Of a stretch of DNA of 64,000 nucleotides, positions 54,091-64,000 are shown one piece after another (positions within the stretch are counted from its first letter, which is position 1; each line of letters starts with the position of its first letter). A model generated the notes under the pieces. It worked only from the letters and a program-made list of their open reading frames with translations, searched no databases and was not told the DNA's origin. A program made the position numbers and the translations under genes. The DNA comes from Chondrus crispus (Eukaryota > Rhodophyta > Florideophyceae > Gigartinales > Gigartinaceae), in assembly GCF_000350225.1 (NCBI RefSeq), contig NW_005179389.1, positions 62,001 through 126,000 of the forward strand, given 5' to 3'.

Positions 54091-54200
54091 CGCCCTTGTA
54101 CAGCGCCAAGCCATCGTATAATCTCTTGCCGTTCCTTACCGTGTTTCCCAGTCATCAATCACTCTGCGCGGCGTTCTTACAAGAGTAAGACGAAAATACC

Positions 54201-56053
54201 ATGCTTCCTTCTCCGTCAGAACACTCAGACGATAGTGCCACCCGTAAGCGTCCGGGTGTGGGCTTTCCTCGCGAGCCCGAAGTGCCCCGGGGTCTTCCTT
54301 CGATACCCCGTCTACCTCCTGTTACCAACCCTACCGAACCGGCCTTCCATCCGGGCTACCATTTTTCTTGGGTAGCCCGTCGATACCCCTCGCTCGATGA
54401 GCCACAAGACAAATCTATGCGTGAACATCCTTCCCTATTTGCCTCTTCCCAGTGGTTCTCCCCTGTGGGCGTCCGCGATGTTGCTGCCATCGAACATAGT
54501 TTTGCAGACAACGCTGGCATGTTACCCGTTCAACTACCCCTACAAGCCATTCGCACTTTTGACTGGCGCGCCCGCATTGCCATTCCTACCTCCATCCTTC
54601 GTCACTTCTCTCCACGCGGCCGTCGCACCTTGTCCCTGCGATTTATAGACACTGTACTCGCCCGGCTTGACCTCCATTTGACCGACACCCTTATTCCTCC
54701 TTCCTTCGGCTGCGACACGTGGAGATTCCGCACGGAGAGGGAACGCCATTATCTTGACAGTCTCCTCAGTTGGACCTAGGGTGACCCCGTACGGGAAGCG
54801 AACCGCTTATAGCATAACCAATTGACAGTGACGAATGACGCAATGTCGTGTACGCGTGCGATTCTCCCTGTTAATTTCCGGCGCATGAAACGCGGGAACC
54901 TCTTCTTCTTCCAACACACCGTTCGGTACGAGCGCAAAATGAGGTCGGACACAGGATACTTCCTGGCATACCAAATGATCGAGGCGGAGGAGATCGCGCA
55001 TTCACACTACGTCAACCGATACCAGCAGCTTCCCTCATGGTGGGGTCAGTTTGAAGTCTGCCAAGGATTTTAGTCGGAATTGGGCCCCATCCTCACATAC
55101 TTCGGCAGCCACCTGAACGACCCCCGACACGGGTTGTGGATTGTCTTCATGACCGAGTGGTGCGTGAAGGTCGCTGGCACCCCGATTTGGGAGGCGTATG
55201 ATTGTTGGCGTCTGTGGTACCTTCCCCCGAAGCTCGTTGAGCTCATGTGCCTTCTGGATTACACTGTCCCCCTGGGTGGCGCCGACACCGACCTCGAGCT
55301 GCACTCGCTGCTCGAAAAGATTAGGCAGATGGACTGGGACAGCGTTCTCCCTCACAACTCTTCCTGCTCCTTCGCAAAGCGACGTCCCTCCTTTTCTCCC
55401 GGACGTAGTCACAGCGCGGCGGGCGACTTCGTCTGGTTTAACCCCTGGACGTCGACGTTGTGCTCGTCCTCAGAAGCTCGACTGAGTCGACAGTTTGGGA
55501 ATCAAATTCGCATCCCCGACGCGGTTCCCGAGCGAGGCGTGGACCCTCGTGCAGAGAGCGTGTGCTCTCGACCGTCCGGCCCTTCGTCCCCTCGTTCCGC
55601 GGTCCAACCTTCCACGCCGGACGTACAGTCCCCAATGCCTTGTCTCACCGAGCCGTCTTTGCCTGCAATTCCACCTCAGCCGGCTCGTTCACTGCCACGC
55701 CCCCCTCCGGTGTGTCCATACACACGCCAAAGTCCTCCTCGCGTCGTGTTCCCTCAACAAACTCAACGGAAACCCTATCAGTCCGGGAAGTGCCGCCGTC
55801 TGACGTGGGTCCGACCCCACGTCCGATTTCTCCTGTACGTGAGGAACCCATCGTCACGCCTGCCTTAGCTCCCTCGTCACCCTCAATTCCTAAAGAAAAC
55901 AACGCCGCCGCTGGCGTCTATCATCGCCTTCCTCGCGCTCACGGCGTGGAGGTAGAGGCCCTTCGGGGTGCAACTCTGGAGGACCTACGAGTCCTAGCCC
56001 GGCTGATTACATCTCTGCCGAAGGAAGGATTCTCCGGTGTTGCGCTCCCTTGA
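54201..56053 (+). pseudogene. Antisense ORF of gypsy element 2, broken
   Basis: It starts at the ATG at 54201, 126 bp inside the LTR. One frame carries 54201-54779, 54813-55073 and 55074-55868, separated by TAG codons at 54777, 54810 and 55071. The C-terminus (to 56053) is in another frame, so there is a frameshift between about 55460 and 55868. Content: a Ser/Pro start (MLPSPSEHSDDSATRKRPGV), a Trp/Phe-rich middle (HPSLFASSQWFSPVGVRDVA, YQQLPSWWGQFEVCQGF, MTEWCVKVAGTPIWEAYDCW), a Ser/Pro linker, and the closing motif VEALRGATLEDLRVLARLIT followed by SLPKEGFSG. Same plan as the 776-codon ORF of element 3, with clear homology to the remnant in element 1. Function unknown. Confidence 0.7.
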
Positions 56054-59000
56054 TCTGCCATCTGCGGCGGACCCCTCATGTCCATCTTCACCTCCGTTCC
56101 CCTTTAGGATCAATAAAGAGGTGAATCCTCTGCGTATCTGTCGTCCCTTTGCATTCCCCCCCTTCATAAGCATCCCTTTTTCCATCGTCGAGCAGGCCGC
56201 GTAAAAACGGCCCTCGGTTACCTCCTCTTTTACGGTCGAGCTCCTGTTTCTATTCCCGCCTTTCCTTCTCTTCAGTGCCTCCTCTTTCTTTTACCTTGCG
56301 GAGCCAGGTGTCGGGTCAGGGCATTATTTTCACTCCTTGGATTTCTTGCCCTCGCCTGCCTCCTCTCCCTACTGTCTCTCTCCTCTTTCTCTGTGACATC
56401 ATCGCCACACTGTCCTTGGGGAGCCCTTGTGAGAAGCAATTCATTGTCGACGTATTGCGGCTGCGTCGTCGAGGCATAAGCCTTGCCGTGTTTAAGTAGC
56501 GTGCACGAAGTGTACACGTGGACAAGTGTCCTGATTGATCCTGAGCCCGTGGTCCAAATCTGGACGACATGTGCCTCCTTTTGTTACGGTTCTGGCGTGA
56601 GCTCTACGCTTAGGAAAATTCCTAGCCTCTTTTTCCTTCTTATTCGAGCTGTGCAGAGAGGGGTCTCTTCGTTCCCACTCTTGAGCGTACTTTACTTTGC
56701 CCCTGGCGACCCTTATCGCCGATGGCGAGAGGCAGAGTGCTGCGAACGCACTCCTTTGCTCTCCAGTTTTCGATCCGTAGTCACGCAACAACACAAAAAG
56801 TCAACAGGTCTTCTAACACGATCGAAACTTGATCCCCTTCGTCGTTCTGAGCCCGGGCGCCTCCTGCGTGCACGAATTTTAACTGCAAGTCGTGAAGCGT
56901 GATCCTCGCTATCCTCTTCCAGCTCGGCACTCCTTCCTTCTCTTCTGCCAACTTCCTTCTCTTTTCCCGATTTGCATCCCCGAATTCCCCCTCTCTATCT
57001 CGCAGCTATTTGTCTAGCTGCGACGTAACCCTCCATCAAAGACGAATCGTCTTCCCAAAGCAACGCGGCTCTGGCCTCTTCCCCTGGACGGTAGTCTCCT
57101 CTTCGTCCATTTTTTCTCTCCTCTTTTCTCATACGCCCCGTCGCCGCGGTCGCATCTCCTCATATCCATTCCCTTCTCTTGTCATTCTCTTTTTCTCATC
57201 CTTTCCTAACTCAGTCTCACCTGGATCGTTGTCATTGTGACGACGCCACACGGCCTCGGCACTTCGTTTGCGAAGCTCATTATTGTTGACTTCCGAGAGA
57301 CGCCGGTGAGTTCGGGATTTCACAACGAAGATAAAAATGAATCATTGCCGCGTTCGGTCACTCAGTCAAGCTCGCCGAGAGCATACGACAACAAAATTTT
57401 GGGGTGCCCTGTACAGTTCCTCCAAGGTAAAATGTCCACTTCACCCTTCATCTCCTCCGACGGTCTCATAGCGTCGAGCGCAATTGGTTCCTCCACACAT
57501 TCCTTCTCACTTTCGTCCCGGCCTGCAGTGACAGCCCCACACACGGTATAACTCTGGAAAGAGAGAAACAACGTAGGCCGTTGTACGTTTAGCTGGCATA
57601 ACCTTGAGTCCTTAGAGGGCACCAATAAAATTTCTCTTCCGAATGTTCCCCTTCGACTCAGTAGCATAGTCCCGTCAAAAAAAAGAAAATAATTTTGAGT
57701 CGACGCGGGCGAGTGCGGTGATGGGTACAGTGCTTTGCAAGACCTGAAACAGTATGGGAGTAGTCGGTTCCATTCCCTTAGTTCTTCCCTCGGCTCTATT
57801 TTACCCTCTCTTTGCTTGTGTCTCGAGATGTGTCATGCGCGGATGCTTAGTAGGGCACAGGAGCGATCCAAATTTCTCGATTCTTCCATGGTCTTTCTCT
57901 TGTCCCCAGAAAGGACGGAAAAGTAAAAAGGTAGCAAGTTAGGAAAAGGTAAGGAGGGGAGCAGCATGATAATTCACTCGGGGTGTGAACGAAAATGTGA
58001 ACTAGACGTCTGTCGTCGTTACAGGAAGCAGCCAGGTCGTCAGCAAAAGGCTCATCGAGTGATGATAAAAATATCACAATTCGTTTCCCATCTCTCTTTT
58101 GTTGTTCTTTTCCTCGTGTGCTCCGCAGACGTGAACACGGAAGTCGGCGCACGTGAATAGTCGCGGGGTAAGGGTAGGTCATCAAAAAGTACTGAATCGA
58201 TCTTCGTCGTACTGCGGTACCTCCCCAGGCGTGCAGTGACAGTCACTTGGACATCGTCATTCGGGATTACCTCCGTCGATCTCTTACACAGCAAGTTTTG
58301 CCTCCAAACCTCCAGTCGTTCTGGTCTCCTTTCCGCTGGCAAATCCCCAATTTCGCTGTCTTTCTGAGCTTGACAGCTCTAGCTGCTGTTAGCAATGACG
58401 TTGGTAGTAAAACAGGGTAGCTGGCGGCTAGGCAGTTTCGTGGGAGTGGATTCTCATGACGAGCGCGATCTTTGGTAGCCGATATAACTTCGGTCCCTCG
58501 GGCTCCTCTCCGTTCGCGTGTACAGTGGGGCCCTCATGGTAGAAAGACGAAACATCGTGGCGTGACGCCTTTGTGTGACGAGAAACAAAGCAAAAGAACT
58601 CGTTCTCCTTCTCGGTGTGCACACCGCATGGTTCTTCGATGGCGATCGTCGGGTCGCCCCTCTGACTTGGTCTGGGGACCTTGATGAACTGACGTCGAAA
58701 ATCTTGTTCGTCGTCGTTCGCGAAGCGGGGTTCGCGTTCTGTACGTCACAAAACAAAAATAAATACACAAACAATATCAAAAACAAAAGAAAGGAAAAGG
58801 TTTTGGTGGCAGGCGGGTAAGTAGGTAGTTCGTGGCGCAGGTCAAGTGTGGGCGCGACGAAACCCCTCCGTGCCCCCGTGATAACACATTAGTGTCCCCC
58901 TCTATGACGAAGTCGGTGGGTAGATATGACGCGTAACATGCGAGCTCGTGACCCTGTGTTGCCATCGGCAGGAGTCTTGTGCCTTCTTCGATCCACTCAG

Positions 59001-59677
59001 AAAGGGGACGGATGTCCTCAGCCCTTGTACGTGGCAGTGCAGTTGCCCGTAGTGTCCGCGTGTCAGGGCGGTCATGGTCATTGTGGAATCATGTTGTCGC
59101 TCATCAAGCGGACTGTAGGCGCTGCAAGTGAACCGGGAAAGTGCCCTTGGGTGCGATCGGTCGTGGCCTCGCCTCTGGCAAGTCTTGAGTGTGTATGCGG
59201 TCGGTGTGAAAATTGCCAACAACATTTCGTACAAGTGCGGGCAATTCCCTGAATTATAGTTAATTTTTCGGAGACTGTCTGGAGCTCCGTCTACGACTTA
59301 TACCGATCGTTTGACAGCCCACCGGCGGCCCATCCATGTTTTTGAATTAAATTACGCTTCGCTGGTGCGGACCGCTGATTCAAACGCCATTCCTTCTCTG
59401 TCCGTTAATGACGCGTGGGGGTGATTCTGTAGACTCCGTGCCTCCTCAAGGAATCCCCTATCTCTCGAACGCCTTGAACACGAATCGCGTATCCGCTCCA
59501 TCCTTTAACTGGACTCCGCCCTTTGCTTTTCTGGCACGCCTCACTCTGACTTTTCCCCTTCGCACTTCCGCTCTCTCCATCTTCTCGCGTTTCCAGACTT
59601 TTGTGAGCACCACTCTTCCCTGTCTTCGCGCCGCGTCTCAAAGTACCAATTCCAACTTGACGACATCCCAACGAGTG
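56054..59677. other. Post-pol spacer of gypsy element 2
   Basis: 3.6 kb. It shares blocks with 4991-8329 of element 1, including 56514-56532. A plus ORF at 58926-59252 ends in a Cys cluster (LECVCGRCENCQQHFVQV) that could be a zinc-binding tail, but it has no recognised family. The rest is pyrimidine-rich and non-coding in appearance. Confidence 0.45.
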
Positions 59678-61820
59678 TTACCCTGCTTGGGCGCGTCCGA
59701 CTTGCGGCGGCAAGGATAACTTCTTCCTTCGGAAATATCTCACCACGGTGCTGCGCGGTAATTGCGCGACTGGTTCCCACGTCGGGTCTTTCGTCTCATA
59801 TCCATACCATTTCACCCTGAGGAATAATTCCTCATCTTGATACCCGTGATCGATGATCTTTTCTATCACGTACTGGGCATTCTCATTTTCTTCGTCACGT
59901 CCTGGGTTACTTTCTTCCCCGTCCTGAAGATTCTCCGACTCCTCCAACTCTTCTGAGTTAGTTGTCCTCCGTAAGTCTTGCAGTATCTCCGCTGACAGGT
60001 TTCGACTGACAACATCTCCTTCGTCCTCTAACATCTGGGCTCGCGTGGGAGAACCTTCCTCACTCTCCATCGCGTCGCGTTCTTGATTTCCCTCACGTCT
60101 GCTGAGGAACTGTAGAGCCTGTCGTAGGCCTGATATCGGCATATAGTCCATGGGAATAGGGGCTAATTCGACTCTATCTCGCGACACGCGCTCTTCTTGG
60201 TCGCCTATGGCGATGACAACCGTGTTCTTATCTGATTTCTTGACTGCATAAGGTCCTGTGGCAACTTGTGCCAGCTTGCGTCTAGATTCTGTTGCAGTCC
60301 CCTGTTCCTTCCGGAGGAACACGTAGGATCCTGAAGGGATGTCATACTTCGGCTTGCGAAGCCTTGCGTCAAAGTTTCGCTTGTAGCGCGCTTGTTCTTT
60401 TCGCAAGCTCTTATCAGCGCCTTTCATCAGGCTGTCCAACCACGACTGCCATTTCAGGTAATACGCTCGATTCGAGCTAAATCCTTCCAAACTTGGCTGC
60501 GCTTGTAACGCAATGCTTCTCGGCGCCCGAGCTAACACCAGCTCGAAGGGCGCGATGTTCGTAGTTCGATGAACTTGCGTGTTGTATGCGAACGTCACAG
60601 CGTCGCAAAATAGGTCCCAGTCCTTGGGATGCTCTCCAACGTATTTTGGCAAAGCGGAAGTCAGCGTGCGGTTAAACCTCTCAACTTGGCCGTTGGCTTG
60701 CGGGTGGTACGTAGTCTTGAACACATTGCGTATGCCGAGAATTCGGCAGACGTTCTGAAAGAACCGGGCCTTGAACTGTGTTCCATTGTCGGACAGCAGC
60801 TTGACCGGCTGTCCGCACACGAATACCCAATGATGAACGAAGGCTTGTGCGATGTGCGCAGCTGATATCTTCTTCAACGGTACGGTTCGTACCAGTTTCG
60901 AGTATCGATCGCTGATCACGAGAATGTACCGATTTTCTCGTCTAGTTGTAGTTAGCTCACCTAGGATGTCGATAGCGACAAACTCCAGCGGAGCTTTGGG
61001 CGTGAACAGCTTCATTTCCTTCGTGTTTCTTCTTAACTTCACCCTTTCCCGCGCCCATGCGGCGCAATTCTTCGCGACTGCGTAGCAGTCTAGGGCCATC
61101 GTGGGCCAATAAAAATATCTTCTCAATGTCTTGTAAAGTTTCCAGCTTCCCGGGTGGCCTGCCAATTTTGCGTAGTGGCTCAACCTTAGGACGCCGTCCC
61201 TTAACGATTGTGGTATTACCACTTGTACAAACTCCGCCGCGGTACGGCATAGAGTTCCTTCGAGTTCCTCGGTCTCCATGCTGAATGTTCTCACCTTTCC
61301 AGCGTCCATTTCTTCCTTGATGCGGTTGCAGAAGGGGTCGACGGCTTGCTCGCGAATGAGCTCCTCCGGAGTGACAGCTTGGAATTGATCGAGGCGCTCA
61401 GGGGCGGTCCCCCCCTCAAGAGCGAGGATGTCGTCTAACGCGTCAAAACTGTCCTCTTCCTCCACTGTACCTTCGGCCGGTTCGGCCATAAAGCATGGGA
61501 TTTTGTCGTCGATTTCGTCGACAGTTTCTCCTGCGGTCCGCAATCTTGACAGGGCATCGGCTTGGCTGTTAGCCTTGCCCTTTTTGTACTTGATTTCGAA
61601 ATCAAATTCCGAGAGGCGGAGCCTCCATCGGATTAATCTCCCGCTGGGGTCGGTTACGTTCATCAACCACCTCAATGAGGCATGGTCGGTATGCACAATG
61701 AAGTGCTCGCCATATAGATATGGTCTTAAAGTCTGTACGGCCCAGATTACCGCTAGACATTCTTTTTTTGATACCGAATAGTTTTTCTCGGCTGCGGCTA
61801 ACGTTCTTGAAAAGAACCGA
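59678..61820 (-). pseudogene. Gypsy element 2 RNase H end, integrase, chromodomain
   Basis: Open from a frameshift at about 61818 (1 bp missing relative to element 1, agaaccgat versus agaacccgat) to the TAA at 59678. RNase H tail (HTDHASLRWL), HHCC finger in which the last Cys is Trp (NCAAWARER; element 1 has NCAACARER), integrase core with D (AIDILGEL), D (LLSDNGTQF) and E (NGQVERFNRT) all present, a linker, and an intact chromodomain (YVIEKIIDHGYQDEELFLRV, then KWYGYETKDPTWEPV). The tail ends RAQAG as in element 1. The finger substitution should impair integrase assembly. Confidence 0.9.
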
Positions 61821-62253
61821 TGGGTTTACGTTGCGCATCCAGATGCGTTTGAAATAATGCAGCGCCGATTTGATAGTCGCTTGCATCGGTGTCTACCGAG
61901 TATGGTAGGTCCTTCTTCTGCAGCGCCAACACCGGTGGCGCCAAGATAGCTTCTTGGAGCTTATGAAAAGATTTTTCGCACGGTTCGTCGAATCCTTCCC
62001 ACTGGACCGGTTGTCCCTTCTTCAATAGTTGATTGAGCGGATGCGCAATTTTCGCATAATGCGGAACGAATCTGCGGTAGACATTACAAAGTCCCAAGAA
62101 GCTCCTGAGTTGGGTCTGCGTTTGAGGGTACCTCGCTTGTTCCAATGCCGCAGTTCGCGCGGCGTCAACTGCCAATGTACCCGGCCGAACGACATGGCCC
62201 AGGTACTTGATCTTTTCGACGAAAAATTCGCACTTGCGAAACTTGAGCTTCAC
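61798..62253 (-). pseudogene. Gypsy element 2 RT thumb and RNase H start
   Basis: Middle segment of Pol between two 1-bp deletions (about 62255 and 61818). It encodes the RT end (KIKYLGHVVRPGTLAVDAAR, LRSFLGLCNVYRRFVPHYAK) and the RNase H start (PYSVDTDASDYQIGAALFQT). Without the shifts it would be continuous with its neighbours. Confidence 0.9.
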
Positions 62254-64000
62254 ACCTGCCTTTCCAATACAGACATTATTTCGTCAACGTGGACGATGTG
62301 CTCCTCCCATGACTTGCTAAAAATTATGATGTCATCCAGATACACCAAACAACATTTCCAACGGAACGGAGAGAGCAGGATATCCATGGCTCTCTGAAAC
62401 GTCGCTGGCGCGTTGGTAAGCCCGAAGGGCATTCTTGAAAAACGGTAAAGACCTGAGTGACACGAGAAAGCTGTCTTGTCGCGGTCCGCTTTCAGAATGG
62501 GCATCTGCCAATACCCTGAAATCGCGTCCAACGCGGAAAAGACCTTGGTGTCTCCCAACGAGTCCAAACACTCATCCATGCGCGGCAAAGGGTACGTGTC
62601 CTTCACCGTTACCGCGTTTAACCGGCGGTAGTCTACGCAAAATCGCATCGATCCCTCCGGCTTGGGCACTAATAAAACGGGCGACGCCCATTCTGACTGC
62701 GCCGGCTCGATGACTCCTGCTTCTAACATCTTCTGTACTTCTGCGTCCTCGACCTCCCGACCCTTTGGACCGGCTCCGTAGGGAGCTTGTGCAATTGGCC
62801 TTGTATCCGTGGTCAATTCAATCCGGTGGACCGTGGTGTTGATCTCACCAAGGGTCCCATCCCACATGCGGGAATATTTTTTTAACATCTGACGGAATCT
62901 TTCGCGCAGCCGGTCCGGCACGTGGCTCAGGTCGAGCTCCTCCACGTCCGGCGGGGGAGGCTCAATCCGCCGCTCCGGTTTCGTAGTTGCCGTCGCGGAG
63001 AGCCCTTCCTCCCGTTCTCCTTGCTGGTCCTCGCGATCTTGTTCCGACGGTTCGCATCTTCTCTCACCCGTAGGCCGCGGGGTAGAATTAGTAAATTTTT
63101 CCTCATCCCTTTCTTGAATTCCAGGTACCTTACCAATGGTGGTAGTGCTCTTGAATACGGCCCTCGAGTGCGGTAGTAGTTCTGCCACCACTTGGCCTTT
63201 TTGAATCCTGAAAGGGTAATTCCTAAAATTCGCTACAAGCAATCTAAAAGGTTTGTCAGGCTCCACTTGGACAACACCGTTGGTGCTTACCAGTCCGTGC
63301 TTGTCGTATAGGGGTGCGTAGGGTTGAACGACGACCAACCCCGTCCTCTTCGAGGTGCATTCGACCATGCCTTGCATCCCTGGTCCAATGGTCGTGGCCC
63401 TTGCCACCTTCACCCTGGGGGAAACTCGCTCCCCTTTTGCATCGGTCTCGCCCTCTCCAGGATCCAAATGCTTCTTCAATTTTCTCGCCGAGAATCGCCT
63501 TATGATCGGAACCTCCGAGAAATCCGCCAACTCAACTGTCCTCTTTCGTGGGTAAATAGCCTCCACGAACCTATCGCAATAGTCCGCTCCTAGAATTAGG
63601 GGGATTGCAAGTTTCTCACAAACTATAAATTCGACTGAAGCCACGAAACGTCCAAGTCTCACAGGCATTCTGAGTGTACCTAGAGTTCGGAGCGGCCTGT
63701 TGTTCGCATCGCCGATGTCTTGGGTCGGTCCGAAGGACACAAGAGTTTTCATTCCTGCGAGAAGCTCGGATCTCCGGATGAGATTAGGTCCCGCGCCGGT
63801 GTTCAACACGGACAATACACGGCTCATCAATCCGACAGTCGGTCCAATGTCCGCGAAGACTTTGTAGTTTTTCCTCGCAAAGACCAAAATCTTCTCGGGA
63901 CATTCCCCGCCCTTGACCCTGTACCAGGGGCGTCGGACTTGCTCCAGCGGATCGTCCTTGCCTCTTCGCAGAATCTTCTTGACCCCAATGGGTCCCTACG
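62250..64000 (-). pseudogene. Gypsy element 2 protease and RT
   Basis: Open from the window edge to 62250. The leader (ILRRGKDDPLEQVRRPWYRV) precedes the protease, whose active-site motif reads LNTGAGPNLIRRSEL: Asn (codon 63801-63803, GAC to AAC relative to element 1) replaces the catalytic Asp, so the protease is dead. Then comes a linker with Pro/Glu-rich sequence and RT (MRFCVDYRRLNAVTVKDTYP, FSALDAISGYWQMPI, catalytic LVYLDDIIIFSKSW), ending at a 1-bp deletion just after SVLER. It lacks gag because of the window edge. Confidence 0.9.

Larger units (their letters stand above)
53035..64000 (-). mobile_element. Gypsy element 2, cut by window edge
   Basis: Minus-strand chromovirus of the same family as element 1, inserted into RNase H of element 3. 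Visible: 3' LTR (54075-53035), purine tract, antisense ORF (54201-56053, plus), spacer (56054-59677), pol (59678-64000). The rest of the protease leader, gag and the 5' LTR are outside. The whole element should exceed 13 kb. Confidence 0.85.

Overview
The window looks like eukaryotic nuclear DNA: a repeat-dense, gene-poor stretch made mostly of nested LTR retrotransposons (Ty3/gypsy chromoviruses and Ty1/copia), one nearly complete PIF/Harbinger DNA transposon, a probable MITE and fragments of older elements. Base composition is near-balanced. The few non-transposon genes are secreted or cysteine-rich, with little sign of introns. This fits a compact algal genome swollen by LTR elements, and a red alga is my best guess. 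That guess is inference only; no ribosomal, plastid or housekeeping gene is present to anchor it.

Layout. 1-3472: an open reading frame cut by the left edge, a tandem repeat, inverted repeats and a Harbinger transposase fragment. 3473-16288: gypsy element 1 on the minus strand, with two LTRs of about 1.1 kb, a tRNA primer site beside the 5' LTR, gag, protease, RT, RNase H, integrase and chromodomain, then about 3.7 kb between pol and the 3' LTR. 16290-24578: a coiled-coil ORF, 43-bp tandem repeats, a WD40 fragment, a copia remnant and a broken cysteine-rich secreted-protein locus. 24579-30985: copia element A, with near-identical 529-bp LTRs and a perfect 5-bp target duplication. 31-34.5 kb: a MITE and a secreted Ser/Thr/Pro-repeat protein gene. 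35435-38195: a PIF/Harbinger element with a DDE transposase and a SANT/Myb-like partner. 38.5-42.8 kb: decayed copia element C (minus). 45531-53034: gypsy element 3 (minus), interrupted at 53035 by gypsy element 2 (minus), which runs off the right edge.

Main result. All three gypsy elements share an architecture I do not recognise as standard. Between the end of pol (chromodomain) and the 3' LTR lies a region of 2.7-5.6 kb. It carries an ORF on the opposite strand to gag-pol, starting 60-126 bp inside the LTR and pointing towards pol. In element 3 this antisense ORF is intact for 776 codons (45843-48173). In element 2 it is broken by stops and a frameshift (54201-56053). In element 1 it is internally deleted (4712-4990). 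The three share a short C-terminal motif with a core like ATLEDLRVLARLITSLP. Its function is unknown. The tRNA-complementary primer site at 15143-15162 fixes LTR orientation, which shows that this ORF is antisense rather than a gag gene.

Almost every element carries inactivating lesions in gag, protease, RT or integrase, several of them G:C to A:T transitions at key residues. Copia A is the exception in age: its LTRs differ at one position that I found, yet its own RT is frameshifted, which suggests trans-mobilisation or very recent decay.
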